64,000 nucleotides of DNA from Colius striatus (GCF_028858725.1 NC_084773.1:7368350-7432349); one strand, 5' to 3'; counted from the stretch's first letter, positions 48,543-61,500 are shown. A program made the numbers and translations. The notes: generated by a model not told the origin, from the letters alone.

Positions 48543-49110
48543 GCCCCGGCGCGCCTCAGCACCATGGACTGTTACAGGCCCTGCCCGGGGCCTGCCCGCG
48601 CTCTGCTTGGGGGTTAGCAGCTGACCATTTCATTCCCTTGGCCTTTTTTCCCCCTCTCCCTCTCGGCATGTGACGCTTCCATGAGCAGATGTGTTGGACC
48701 TGCCCCGGTTCCATGCTGGAGAGCTGCTGGTTAGACCAAAGGGAATGCTGATGTCGTACCACCCTGTACATAGTGTAATGTACTTCGTGTGGGGAGCTGC
48801 TCCTGCCCTCTGCAGCGGGGGCAGGACCTGTCACCTGTGGTTTCACACCGTCCCTGCTCTCCTCTTGTTGTGTTGTCTGTCTGGGTTTGGGGTTTGGGTT
48901 GGTTTTGTTTTTTTGAGAAGTTTCCTGTACATTTTGTATGATACATCTTTGTATAGACTTTTTGAAGACTTTGAATCTAGTTGCCAGTTTGGCTCATTTC
49001 CAAAAGAAATACATCCAAAAAATGATCCTATTTCTGTTTCTCGGTGGCTGAATGAAGAATTAAGTTGCCAGTGCTGCTTTGTCCTTTCTGTGCTTCTGCT
49101 TATTCCTGCG
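48543..49110 (+). other. RBM5: RBM5 3' UTR
   Basis: AT-rich trailer after the RBM5 stop. It contains TGTACATTTTGTATG and TTTGTATAGACTTTTTGAAG, phrases I recall from the human RBM5 3' UTR, with Pumilio-like TGTANAT elements. No canonical AATAAA is visible; the AATACA near 49007 is a weaker candidate signal. Confidence 0.6.
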
Positions 49111-52100
49111 TGAGGCTTCAGCCCAGAGCCTGTCTCTCCACACTGCACTTCCCTCCCCTGTGTCCTATTATCTCTCTGCCCTTCTCGTTACTGGTGTCAC
49201 GGGCTGGAGGAGGCCCTCGTCTGTCCCCTCCTGCTTGAGCTCTGGGAGCAGATGCCCACCAGCAGAAAGGGCCCCTGCAGCTTGTGTGTCCTGCTCGGGA
49301 GCCTCTGGGGAGGTTGGGCTGCAGAGGAGACTCCAGGGGGTGCAGAGCCCGACCCAGGGCTTTCTCCTCCCTCTAGGGCTGGTCCCTGACCTTCCCCGGA
49401 CACAACACACCCCCTTTTCTCTGAGGCGTTTGCTCTGGCTTGCTAGCTGTCCGTGTTTCTCCCCTGCCTGCGGTGTGGCTCGTGTCTGTGCCCTGAGGCC
49501 AGGATGGGATGAGCAGCGCGGCGCTCAGCGTTGCCCCCGCGCCGGGCTGCCGCAGCTGCCCCGGCCGCAGCACTCGCTCAGCCCCCTGCCCGCGGAGCCT
49601 CGGCTGTGGGGCTGTGCGGGCCGCCTGTGTCCATGGCCTGGCTGCTGTCCCGCCGGGCCGTGCCGCCAGGTGGCAGCCGGGGCCCGGCTCCCGCACACCG
49701 CGGCCCCGCATCCCCTGTCCGTGGGGCAGCTCCCGCAGCCTGGGGGGGAACAGGGGCGCGGGGCTGTGTCCCAGGAGGCAGTGTCACCTCCTCAGCTGTG
49801 CAGAGGAAGCCGGGACTGAGCACAGTGCGCCTGGCGCGGTTTGTCCCGGGCCGGGGTGGGAGCAGCGGGGCTGGCGCAGTGCGGCACGGGCCCCTGCGCC
49901 CGGCAACAGCCTCCCCCTGCGTCCCTGGCAGGCCATGAAGTGCTTTGCTGTTCTGGCTGTAAGTGTGTGTGGGGAGGTTGTTTCCCAGCAGGTGGGCTCC
50001 ATGGGTCGATAAAGTGCATTTGTGCTGCTCAGCTTCTTCCCAGAGCATCGATCCCCATGGCAGTGCATCCTCCTGACATGGGGCGGCACAGCACAGCTGC
50101 CCTGGCTCCTGACAGCCTCCCCCCTGCCCCCTTCCCTGCAGCAACGACCTGCCCCGGTGCCAGAGCCAGCCCCATAGCAGAGCTGGGAGCACTGTGGGGG
50201 GCACAGGGTCTCCCACTGACCCCTCCTGGGGACAGCTGCTGGGGGAGGCCCAAAACAGAGTCCCCTGTCATGGGGGAAGTAATGCTGCTAGGCACCCAGG
50301 AATGCTGGTATGGGGGGAATGCCCTCCATAGCTGTGCATGCCCCCCGCTGCCAGGCATGCCCTCCAGCCCCACGTCAGGCCCTGCAGGGGGGCAAAGAGG
50401 CACCGGGGGGCCTGCCAGCACCCCCATGCCTCCAATTTAGGCAGCAAATACAACTGTTGGTGACTGAATGTGCACACAGTGGGACGTGGTGTCCCTGCCT
50501 CCCCCAGAACTGACCTCTAGGGGTCAGGGTGAGGGGACAGGTATGCAACCAGCCCCAGCAGCACTCGAGGAGGAGACAGGACTCCCTGCCCTGAGCAGAG
50601 GGGAACAGAGTGGGAAACTGTCCCACTGGAGCTGAGCAGTGCAGCTTCTTCGGGTTCTCCTGCGGGCCTCATCCTGCTGAGCCCTGGGCTGAAATGGCAG
50701 CATGGTTGCAGAAATGCTGCCTGCAGGCGGGAACCCATCCCTGCACTGCTGAGGTGGCTCTAGGATTTTGAGACTGTGGTGCAGCACCATATGCTTGCAG
50801 GAGCTGGGCTTGACCCCAGGGCTTGCTGTGGCTTGGCTTGGCCCTCCTGCCACCCCTTCCAGCCCAGAAACCAGATATGCTGGGCAGGATGGGTGTTGGG
50901 CAGAGCCAAGTGCCAGCTGAAAGCAGGCACCCACAGCTCCCTAGGGTTTGTGTCCTGGATGCTGAGAGCCGGTCAGACCAGGCTGGTGGGGGCTGCTGCT
51001 GCAGTGCAGACTGTGCTGGGGTGCTTGTGCAGCTGCCTGCATGGCTGTGCATGCATGTGGGTGCTGGAGCACCCTCCCCCACACATGTGCTTCCCTGCTC
51101 CCCTGCAGAGTGCTTAACATGGCTGCTTCCCCTTCCCTACTGGGCTGGTCTGTCCTCTTCCAAGCTACTAAATACATCTTGAAGTTCTTTAGAATTGCCT
51201 TGGCATCATTCTCCCTTCCTCATGTGAATGATTTTACTCAAATCCTCCACTGGCTTCTGGCCTCAGTGGGTACCACGGTGCTCCTCCAGCATCCTGCCTG
51301 TTTGCTGGAGGAGGGGGCACAAAGGACAACCCCTTCTCCAGAGAGGTGATGCCATCCTGCAGCAGCACCCCTTAGCACAGAGTCCCTGGGTGTGTCGCTG
51401 TGTCACCCCAGCTGCTCTCTGCAAAGGACAGAAACCTTCCTCACCCACGCTGGTTCCCGGAGAGCAGCCTTATCCCTCGGCCACACCACCCCCATACTGA
51501 TTGGACCCAGAGCCCGTTTCTGGCTCAGGAACCACATGGGCCAGGTTTCCTTGCAGAACAAAAAACCCAACCAAAAAAAAAAAAGCTGTTTTTAATTGTC
51601 TCCCCAGCTGCAGCAATATGGACCCAATTTGCAGCCCCGGGGGGTGGGGAGGGGGGAGCTGGGATCTGGTGCTCTTGGAAAAAAGCAAAAGCAGATGGGG
51701 GTTAGATCCCATGGCCCATGGTCTTCCAGCGCCAGGCTCCCTCATGCAAGATGCTCCAGCCCTGCAGAGATGCTGGAGGGGGAGGCTGTGTAAAGGAACG
51801 GTTTCCCTCGCAGCGAGCCGTCCCTCACCTGCCGGGCAGCACCGCGGCCCTGCTGCTGCAGCACGCTGGGGGCACCTCATAGGGGGCTGGCACCAAGAAG
51901 CCCCCACTCGAACACTCGCAGCCCCTCGGGCCCAGCACAGGGGTCAGGATTTTGGTGAGCCAGGCACACGAGGGGCCGGGGCGCTGGCCGGGAGCCCGAG
52001 TGCCCGGCACTGCTCCGGGGAGCAGCCGCTGCCCCTGGCCCGCGGGCAGGGAGGGGTGGGCAGCTCGGGCCCTTTGCCAGGGACTGCAGCGGGGCGGGGG

Positions 52101-52530
52101 GGGGAGACGGGAACTTGGATAGGAGACGGCTTCATGTCAGAAACGTTTTCACAGGAATTTGTCACCACCTACAAACGTCTCCTCTTTTTTCCCTCACCCC
52201 CCCCCCCCCTCTTTTTTTCCCCTTTAACAGGCACCAGACCCGAGGGCTGTGTGTGTGTGGGTGCTGTGGGGAAATGGGGGCTGGGGATGGGCTGGGGTTT
52301 GGGGTTTTTTTTTGCTCCAGTTCCTTGGGAAAAAAAAAAGATTTGGTGCTCGTTCCCCTCCTCCCAAGCCTGGCTGGGGGGAAGACACTGCCTCCTGCAG
52401 CAACCAGGCGAGAGAGGGACGGCTTTCCCCACCACAAAACACCTCTGGGCTCTGGAAGCTGCTTGAAACCATCACCCCCTCCCCGCCCCGGTCCCCCAGC
52501 TCAATCCCTCTCTCCGACCCGAATCGGGGT
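49111..52530. other. RBM5 downstream spacer; no gene seen
   Basis: A CpG-rich patch lies at about 49520-49930. The remainder is ordinary GC-rich unique sequence with homopolymer runs at about 51570 (A) and 52195-52220 (C and T). No exon with recognisable protein content was found on either strand. Confidence 0.4.
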
Positions 52531-52539
52531 GGGATGTGC

Positions 52540-52920
52540 TCACAGCATCATTAGCACTCGTCTCGCCGCCGCCGCGGCGGTTTGAACCTATTTGAAATGC
52601 ACTTGAAAAGGGCGGATTTGATGGGAGGAATGTGACGGGTTTTTGTTCTCAGAGCCCCCCGGTTGAAGATGTGCGTAATGAAGAGCTGTGACTTTCACTC
52701 GGGGTTATTTTGGGATGGACTACTTTTTTTTCCCCGAGCTGGTGGAAGACCATCAAAGCGGCGCTTTGAAAAATGTCCCAGTGTATAAATAACTGTGCTG
52801 AGAGCAGAATAACGCGGGCTCCCGCGCGCCGAGCCCAGGCACACGGCATCTGCCGCGCCGCCGTGCATTATAAAAAGGAATTATTCATCCCTTCCTCTAA
52901 TTAAGCGGGTACCGCTCACC
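52540..52920. promoter_or_regulatory. AT-rich, enhancer- or promoter-like block beside a CpG patch
   Basis: AT-rich sequence abruptly flanked by GC-rich DNA. It holds TATAAAAAG (52869-52877), CTAATTAAG (homeodomain type, about 52897-52905) and low-simple-repeat unique sequence such as GAACCTATTTGAAATGCAC. A CpG patch follows at 52910-53350. It might be a distal enhancer, or a promoter with a non-coding first exon of a gene to the right (in human SEMA3F lies downstream of RBM5). No transcript evidence can be seen. Confidence 0.35.
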
Positions 52921-53929
52921 CCGCGGGAGGGATGGCCCGGCGCGGGGAGCGCTCCCAGCCACGCCGGATGCTCCCGGGGTCCCCGCTCCCCGGACCTCCG
53001 CGTCTCCCGGGGGCAGGCGGGGAGGGGCGAGGGATCGGACAACCCCAGTCCCCAAAACACTCTCTATGGCTGGGAAACACCTGATCCACCTGTGTGGGCT
53101 CCGAGGCTGCGTTTTGTGATGCCCAAGTCTCGCTCAGGGCCACGAGTGCTGCGTGGGGCATCCCGCAAAGAGCGACTCGGATCTGCCCGGAGATGCAGCC
53201 CAGCCGGCCCGGGGGTGGGTTTTGGGGAGATCCTAAAGGATGGGAGCAGAGGGGGGTCCCGGGAGGGAAGCGGCCGCAGTGGCAGCAGCCGGGCAGGCTC
53301 AACGCCGCGGCTGTGCCCTGGCAAGGACACGGTGGCCGGGACCTCCCGGGAGGGAGACTAATTTTAGGAGCGCTCCGGAGGGGCTATTTTGGACCCTTTG
53401 CTCTGCGTGAGTCACCTGCTATTTTTCGAGCCCGCTTGGGCTGTTTTAGTGGCAGTGATTTACACCGGCTGGGACAATGCTGCTGCAGGCTTGCAGCCCG
53501 AAGCCACTGTGCTGGGTGCAGAATGGTCCGAGCAGGGTGCAGGAACGGTCCCCAGGCTGCCTGCTGGGGCTCCCAGCAGCTCCCACCCCATGCCTCAGAT
53601 GCCCACAGCAGCGTGGACCAAGCTGGAGCCTGTCCCGCCTCCGTCACACCTTCTTAGGGGATGTCATGGTTGGGCTTGAAGCCCCTCAGTCCTCTTCCTC
53701 CAGTGCTTCCCAGGAGAGACGGACAGGGAGAGGCAGGACATGGAGTGTGTGGGGGGTAGTGCAGCTGGTAGCTATGAGGAGGGGGGACGTCTCCATCTAG
53801 GGGTATGCTCGGGGCTGAGCATCCCATGGGCCGCACACTCCCCACCGCACTGGGCTCTCCCTCCCTGTAACCTGCCGCTTCCGAGCCCGCCAGGCAAAAA
53901 CCTGACTGTTTCGGGGTTGTCTGAGCAAC

Positions 53930-54060
53930 GTGATGCACCTTTCAGTTACCACGGCAACCTCGGCGAGAAGTTTTTAAAATTCAGGCAAGGTAATTTCTCC
54001 TCGTCGCTGCGATTTCGTTATCACTCGGCTGGCGGCTCCCCGGGGACGCGGCATCTTGCC
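53930..54060. promoter_or_regulatory. RFX X-box in an AT-rich patch
   Basis: GTTACCACGGCAAC (53945-53958) fits the RFX consensus GTNRCC-N2-RGYAAC exactly. It is followed by an AT-rich stretch (AGTTTTTAAAATTCAGGCAA) in an otherwise GC-rich region. A weaker X-box-like GTTGCCACGGCGAC lies at 58499-58512. Enhancer function is inferred. Confidence 0.4.
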
Positions 54061-54290
54061 TCGCTCTTCCACCAGCAAGGTGGCATCTCAGAGATAAGAG
54101 ACTGGCTGGGCTGCCAGGAGGGGGAGCGAGCTCTGCCCCCCCCTGCACCCCCTTAGAAGGTCTGGCCACGGAGACGTGGGCTGGTGCTTAATGAGAATGA
54201 GGGGGGTGCAGAGCATGAGCGCCCCGAGCTTGGGGAGAGCAGAGAGATGGGCAGAAGGAGGGGTGAAGGCAGGGGCGGATGGCTGCGGAT

Positions 54291-54328
54291 GGATAGGTAG
54301 ATAGATAGATAGATAGGCAGATAGAGAG
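54291..54328. repeat. (GATA)n microsatellite
   Basis: Imperfect GATA/TAGA tetranucleotide run with about four perfect central units. Confidence 0.85.
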
Positions 54329-54839
54329 CAAGGAGGGGTAAAGGCAAGCATGGGGTGGATATCTGGGTAGGTCTGTGGGTGCAAGCAGGGGTAGAAGGAT
54401 GGGTATCTCCAACTACTAGCCGGATGATGGATGAAGACGCCATCTCAAGTGGGTGGCAGGCCCTTTGTAACACCTCATTTCTCCATGTGGAGAGCACAGA
54501 ACTGCTGTTCTCCACCCTCTCTCCATCTCCAGGCCCTCAAGAGACAGAGTCCTACTTGTGCTGCCCCACACCACGTGGGAGAAGGAAGGAGCTGCTGTAT
54601 CACCAGCAAAGCCTTGGCAGCTGCCTGCAACCCTCCTCCTTCCTGCCCAGCCCACTCCAGGCCAGAGCACAAACTCAAGACTAATATTAGGGTTTGGAGG
54701 GTCAGCGAAGCCACAGGGTTGAAGGTCCTTGCTGGGAGGCGAGGGAGAGCTGGGCACAGACACAGGGCTGCCTGTTCTGCCTGCACCAGCCCAGGGGCTG
54801 CACGGCTGCCAGTGAGCACATGGCCCCCAAAGCCCCCTG

Positions 54840-54935
54840 GCCACAGTCCTTATGTTGTTTGTCATAAAAGAACTAATGAGCTTAATTAGGGATGTGTCTG
54901 TGATAAGGTTATCAACTTGTAAACACTTTGCTCAC
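54840..54935. promoter_or_regulatory. Dense transcription-factor motif cluster, candidate enhancer
   Basis: Within about 90 bases are GTCATAAAAG (HOX/CDX type), TTAATTAG (homeodomain), the inverted GATA pair TGATAAGGTTATCA (54901-54914) and TGTAAACA (forkhead, 54918-54925). The density and AT-richness in a GC-rich setting suggest a conserved enhancer. It is not demonstrable without alignment. Confidence 0.45.
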
Positions 54936-55639
54936 CCCGACAGACACCCAGCAGCCACTGAATGAGCCCCAGGGGGGAGTTTTATGTTGCCTGGGTGGAT
55001 GGTGGTGCAGAGCTGGGGAGGCTTTAGGGATGGAAGGGAGACGGTAGAAGGGTAGACTCTGCTCCAGCAGGATGCCTTTCTCCCTGCAGAACAAGTTACT
55101 GCCCCACTGTTTGGTTTCAGAGTGAATGCTTGCTGGAAAGGACAGGAGAACATGTTCCCAGTCCACCAGACGAAGCTGCCCACAGCAACGGTGGGTTCTG
55201 AGGAGGGGTCTGTGGACACGCCTTGCCAGGGACATGAGCCCCCAGGGAGAGGCATGGCCAGGAAGAGAGTAGCAGAGGGAGGGGGAGTGTGGGAGCTCCT
55301 GGCTATGGAGGCGGTGAAGGCTCCTTTCCAGCTCTCTGCGCTTCTCTAGCGAGAATCTGACAGCCCTGAGTGAGGCTCCCCATCCTCGTGGGCTGTCGGC
55401 GCAGGCTCACCGTGCTGCTTGGAGCCGCCTGTTCTGTCCCCTCTGCCGTGTGTTCACTCTGGAACCTAATGGTGGGAGCTGAGGGGGCAGCTTTGGCAGC
55501 CAGCCTGTTGTCAGGCTGTGCAAGTGGGCAACAGCAGGGACAGGCTGCAGGTGGAAGGTGCAGACAGGGCTGTGGGCAGGGTGCAGGCGGGGCTCGAGGC
55601 AAGCCATCAGCTCCAGGGCTCAATACCCCCCACCAGCTC

Positions 55640-55945
55640 CATCCTGCTGGTACAGCAGATTTATTCCTCCATGCAGGCAGCAGCAATTCCCACTCCCTGG
55701 CTGTTTCTGCTAACGGAGCCGGCCCTGGGCGAGGGCTGCAGAACGTGGGATGCTCGTCTTCAGCCGTCTTCCCTGGGGGACTCAGGCTGTCACTGTCACC
55801 CGCAGGGGCTGCCATCAGCCCGGGGGGACAGGCAGCATCTTGTCACCAGTACCTGCTGCAGCGCTTTCTTTAATGACAAGCTCTGCTTGTCTGTCCCCTC
55901 AATTAACTCTGCTGTGCTGGCTCATTAGGCTGCACACGCTGCGAA
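55640..55945. promoter_or_regulatory. Homeodomain-motif patch, candidate enhancer
   Basis: Contains TTTAATGACAAG, TCAATTAACTC and GCTCATTAGGC (TAAT-core sites) between about 55865 and 55930, and an AT-rich segment near 55655. It resembles the other isolated AT-rich patches in this spacer. Weak evidence. Confidence 0.3.
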
Positions 55946-57299
55946 ACGCCGCAGCAGAGGGATGCTGCAGTCTCACAGGCGTGCAACGCCGGCTCTGAGG
56001 AGCACACGGGCACGGTACAGGTCTCTCTCCATAGCTGCACGCTCTCCTGAGCACACACATGTGCGCTGACACACGCGCGTTCCAGCGACACCCCCTCCCT
56101 ATCAGCCCACACCCCGGCTCCTGCTAATCCCAGCAGCTACGGGCAATGGAGAGTTTGGTGGGGAAACTGCTCAGAGCCGCCGTCTCTGAACCAGGGCTTT
56201 GCCGGGCTCCAGCCCAGCGGAGCCCACCCTGAGCCGAGGGGCTGGGAGTGGGGTCTGCGGGGCGCACGGGGCAGGATGGGAACTGGAGGACGTGCGGGCA
56301 GAGCGGCCCCGTCTCACACCCCAGCCCTGCTCCCAGCTCCTTGGCCCCTGGCCTGCAGGGCAGCAGGTGACGGGAAGCCAGCCCTGCCTGGCCGGAGATG
56401 AAAGGCAGCTGCCCGCTGCGGACACCCAACACCACCTGCCCGGGCTGGGAGCCGGGCTGGCCCCGCTCCCGTGGCACATCCCCATCCGTGGAGGCGGCGC
56501 AGGCACCGCAAACAGCCGGTGCGGGCAGGGCCCTCCCGGCAGCCCCAGGATGCAGCGGGGATGTGCAGCCCCCACCGTGCCTCGGCTTACCCTCTGCCCG
56601 ACGCCTCGCCTCCCAGATGTCTGCGCTGGGGAGGAGAGCTGGATGCCTGGGGCTCAGGGCCGTGGGAGTGGGGGGAGGTGTGTCCAGCCAGGACAGACCC
56701 TGCTCTCTCCCTCCAGCCTGCTGGGGCCATCTCCATTGTTCCCGAGCTCTGGGGAAGCCTGAGGAATGTCTAGCCCAGCCACCTGGGACTCACCCCTGTC
56801 GTGCTCTGGCAGCCCTTTCCCCTCTGTCAGCACCTGCCATATGTGCCCCAGTGCCGCCCCCTCCGGCCTAATCCCTTGCTTCATAAATCACACCCTGAGC
56901 TGCCCCACGGGGCTGGAGACTGCCAGCTTGTTTCAGGTGACCCATACATCGCCTGGATGGGTTGTCCCCATCCCTCCTTAGCCATGGAGGCCACCATCGG
57001 GAGGTGGCCACCCCCCCTGAGCTCAAGCGGCGCTGCCTGGTGCCCTTTGCATTGGTGTCTCCTCTCTTCAGCATTAGCCCTGTCACCTCCCTGCTCCTCA
57101 CAGCTCCATCCCACAGCAGCACTAAATGCCCTGCCCTGGAATTTCTTTGTTCTATTTGCTTCTTGTCTCCAAGTTTGACTCCACAGTGGATTCCTCCCAC
57201 ACCTGCTCTCAGCCCTGGCTCCTGTGTCCCACTGCTAGGTCACTGTCTCTGGAGGGGAGCCCGTGTCTGGTCGTTCCCCCCACTCTGAGACATCCTGCT

Positions 57300-57620
57300 G
57301 CAACATTCCCATCCTTGATGGGAGAAAAAACTAAAGAAAAAAGCAGTTTTGAAGCCTATCATCTTTCTGCAAAGCTGGCTCAGCCTTGGAATTGCAGCCC
57401 TGGGAGCTGGGAAATATGTTTTCTCTGGGTTTGTGGCAGGTTTGTGTCTCAGGTGAACACTGATGGCTCCGGGTGACTCATCCCAATTTAATTTCCCTGC
57501 TTGCCTTGGCACCGCTCTCTCTGCTCGCTGCCTCTCGGCCCCTGACAAGACAAGCCCCCGGGTTGTTTTTCTCTCCATCCGTTCGGAGGGGGAGAAGGTA
57601 TTAGGTAAATCACATCCTTC
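57300..57620. promoter_or_regulatory. AT-rich block with an AP-1 site, candidate enhancer
   Basis: Low-CpG block including GTTTTGAAGCCTATCATC and TGACTCA (57474-57480), then CCCAATTTAATTTCCC and ATTAGGTAAATCAC. No coding similarity. Function is inferred from composition and motifs only. Confidence 0.3.
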
Positions 57621-58039
57621 CTCCGCCTCGGCCGCCCACCTCCCTCCCACACTCCGCCTGCCCCAGCCTCCTGCTTTGATCTCTGCCCTGAGGGGTCATT
57701 CACACCACCCCCAGCCCCGGGGTGCCCAGACATCCCACCCCCGGCTGCTGGGCACCCCTGGGCACCTCCTGACGCCCTGGAAAACAGCTGACACAGAAGG
57801 ATCCGGACGCAGCCCCTCGGCTGGGGGTTGCACCGCGTCCCGAGCGGGTTTGCCTCCAAACCCTCAGCACGGCGGGAGTAAAGCCCCGACCCCCTACCTG
57901 GGCAAAAGGGGGTCTGCTGGGGCAGGACATCCCCCCTCCGAAAGGCAGTGGAGAGCATCGGCGTCCCCCTCGGGGGCTTTTGCAGCCCAGGACGGGTGCT
58001 AACCCTTGGCGCGGCAGCCGCTCCCCCGCACGCCTGCCC

Positions 58040-58330
58040 CTGTGGGCTGGGTATATTTAGCTGACAAAGACAAGGGGGAAAAAAAAACAGAGAGCGAAGA
58101 GAAACAAAGAGGAAAAAGGCTCCTTTTTAGTGGGGTTTTTGAAAAAAATGGAAATTACCCTGAGGAGGAGGGAAGAAGGGCCGGGGGCTTTCAAAGCATC
58201 TTCTCTGCCCTCGAAGGGATGTGGAGAAGATGCTCCAGGCCATGTGGCCTTTGGCGGCTTTGAAGTTCAGGAGGCAGCTGGAGAGGGACAGTGGTGAAGG
58301 GCAAGTCAGGGAGGCAGCTTGCCGGCAAAG
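58040..58330. promoter_or_regulatory. A-rich block with a MEF2-like site
   Basis: GTATATTTAGC (58051-58061) resembles a MEF2/TATA element and is followed by A-rich unique sequence (GACAAAGACAAGG, GAAACAAAGAGG) and CTTTCAAAGCATC, including TCF/SOX-like ACAAAG cores. Candidate only. Confidence 0.3.
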
Positions 58331-58519
58331 CACTTGCTGGCATCATCATTGGCATCGGCGCCCCGCGCCTTGCTTGCCCCTCGAGCCTGGCCTAGGGGAG
58401 AGGAGCCAGCCCCGGAGCGCTGGGGCTGCCGAGGAAGCCGCCCAGGGTCGGGGGAGTGCTGGGGTCGGATCCCGCCTCCCCCCTTGCCGTGCCTGCCGGT
58501 TGCCACGGCGACCCAGGAG

Positions 58520-61500
58520 CAGGAGCATCTTTTCGACAGAATTTTGCAGGGAGGAGGAGAGGCAGGTTGTGCTTCTGGGAGGAGTCAGGGAGGGACCCAA
58601 GGGCAGTATAGCTGCAGGGATCAGGATGCGGGTTCCCAGTTCCCCCAGTCTCCATGGATGACCAGACCCAGAACCGCAGACACAGTCTGGGCTCAGGATT
58701 CCTGCTGGGATGAATGTCCTCTCTCCAGCCCAGAGGGTTGCTGGGGTTGTGCTGGGCATGAGGCTGTGGCCAGCATCCGTCTGTCCTCAGTGGGATGAAG
58801 GCAACCACCTCTGGGCACATCCTGATGAGGGGGTCAGCGATCACCCAGGCCAAAAATCCTCTCCAATTACCCGGTGCTCTTTCCTCCCCATGTGCTGATC
58901 CAACTTCTCTGTCAGGACCCACGTGCATGGAGGTGTCCCAGTTTCTTCCAGCCCTTGAGCCATTCTGGCTGCTGCCGCCCTGTCCTCCCCAGCTCCTCCG
59001 TGCCCGCCGGTGCCCAGGGCTGTACCACTGACCCACTTACACGGCACGCCGGTGCAGTAGGGCCGTGGCAGAGCTGCTGCCCCTCACCCTCTGCCCACCT
59101 TGCCTTCCCAGGCTCTTGAAAGCAGCCTCATAAAATTGGGGAGGTTATCTTAAAACTGTTCAGCTGGCTGATTGCCCCTCTCCCACAGACAACATCCTCT
59201 CCCTGCATTTGTAGGGGCTGGAAAATGGCTGCAGGCAGCAGTGAAGGGGAGGACAGAGGCTCTGCACCTTGACTGATGCTGCTCTTACCCTGAAGATGAT
59301 GCTCACTCTGGCTTGGTGGCTTGGCTCTAAGTGCAGTAACCTGTCCTTGTGCCACTTCCTACATGGCCAGTGCAGAGCTGCAACGGGGCACAGAGTAGCT
59401 GTGAGGCAGTTGGTCCCAGCCATGACACCAGCCTTCCCCCACAGCAGTGAAAGGGTCTTGTATTGCTCAGAAATCACTGGTATTTCTGGTGCATATGGGG
59501 ACATGTGGAAGGGGACACAGCCAAGCCCTTGGCAGACCTGCATGCTGTGACACATCCCTGCCACCCCATGCACGTCCCCATGCCCTGGCAGGCACAGAGA
59601 GCTGCATGGGGATGCCCAGAACACCCCATGGGGACTGGGGCCGTCCTCACGGACAGCCAGGGCTGCCAGCCCAGCTCTGGTTCCCATTAGCACAGCTCCT
59701 GCCCATCTCCATGGCAATGGGTAGGTTGACACAGATGCAGTCCCACGCCATGGTCCTGTGTCAGTGCGGGCTGGAAGGCCCTGATCAGGAGCACCATGAT
59801 GCTTCTGCTGCTGCTGCAGATCTTGGTGATGTGCTGGTGGGGCCAGACAGAAGGACTGGACCTACCCACGCTGTGGGGGTTGGGGATGGTTCCTTTCTCT
59901 GGAGCATGGAGAGCCACAGGGACACGTGATCCCAGCGCTGCCAACCAAACCGCAGTGAGGGTGGGCACCTGCATGTCCCCCCACATCAGAAACTGGTACA
60001 GGGCAGAGCAGGACAGGTCCCCATGGCTGGGCTTTGAGCAGGCAGCACCGGGGATCCACTGCCCGCAGTCCTGGGCAGGGCTTGTGTGCTGCTGGCACTG
60101 TCATCCTAAACCTCCTGGGGTGCAGCAGCGGAGTGAACTGTCCTAGTCCCAGGGGCAGTGCCCACTCCAGCAGTTCCCACATAGGGAGCATAGCCCCCTG
60201 CCCAGCCCCATGCCCAGCTGCACGCCTCGCTGCAGACAGCACCAGGGCACTCACCTCCCCTCCCTCCCCCACTCCCGCTCTGCCTGGGGACTCCCAGCAG
60301 GATCTGCCTTCGCAGGCAGCGATCGATCTGCCTCTCACCATCATCAAACGCCTTCGCCATTAGCCCCGGGCTGGGCATCGATCCAGCACCACTTTTCATG
60401 CCCTCACCTCATCCCCTTTCCAGAAGAGCCACAGCTGGGCCGTCCTCTGCCCAAGAGACTCTGCTCTGGCCAGTGCCCGCCTTGCCCCCGTGCTGCCCTC
60501 CTGCCTCAGTTTCCCCACCTGCAAAGTGCAGGACCCGGGGGGGTTGAGCTGGGGCCAGCTCTGCCTGATGACATCTCCAGATGCAGTGCACATCTGGGCA
60601 GCCAAACCAACGCTGCCGGGGGACAACAGGCTGGGCTTGTCCCGGCCTCAGTCTCGCCGCACGCCCCCGGGCCCCTCTGCGTGCGCTCCCCCTCCCGGGT
60701 CCTGGCTGTGCCCACCCGGGGCAGCCCCCTCGGCTGCTGCCAGGGAACCCGCTCGGGCACCCGCCTCGGCACAACCCCCCGTTGGCTTTCCCAGCTCGTC
60801 ACGGTGCGAGGCGGAGGAGATGACATCCCCTCTCCTGCCAAGACAAACACGGAGCCTTCCAAACACGCAGGGCTTGGCAAGCCCTCGCCTCGGCCATCGA
60901 TCACCGCGCTCGCCGCGCTCCGGCCCACGCCGGCCCGGCCCGGGGGGCGGAGCAGGGCACAAGCAGAGGGGGTTTGGGGGACGGCTCTCAGCAACACTCC
61001 CCCAGCCCACCCCAGCCCCAGCGGGCACTGCCGGCCGAAGGATGGAGCACCTGGCTTCACTCCTTGCCAGGCACTGGGGGCTTGCCCTGGGCTCCCGCTG
61101 CCCACCCGCCGCTGCCACAGGATGCTGGAGGACGCCGGGGGCGGGGGTCGGACCCGACCCTTGGGCAGGCAGAGGGTGCCCGGGTGGGGACAGCTGGTGC
61201 CCGGGATGGCCGTGCCAAAAGGTGCCCCGCGGCTGTTGGCTGAGTCCCAGGTGGAAAGTTGGCCAGAGCCACCTCCAGGCTCTTACAATAATAAACCCCG
61301 CTCGGGTGAGCATTTGTCACCGGGGTAGAGCAGCAAAGGGCCAGATATCCCAAACATCTGTGGGAGGGAGCGTGGGAGGCAGAGGGCAAACAGGGAGGTC
61401 CAGGAGGGGCCAAGCAGGGTCTGTCCTGGCCACAGTGTCCCAGGATGGCGACAGCAGAGCGTGCTGTCAGCCCTTCCAAAGGGCTCCATTCAGCCTGGAG

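Noticed and set aside
49500-49950. CpG-rich open frames downstream of RBM5 as a new gene
   Set aside because: Overlapping frames on both strands are Ala/Gly/Pro-rich and resemble no protein; at most a CpG patch.
61285-61295. AATAAA as the end of a right-hand gene
   Set aside because: No upstream exon on that strand is identifiable; a chance hexamer is more likely.
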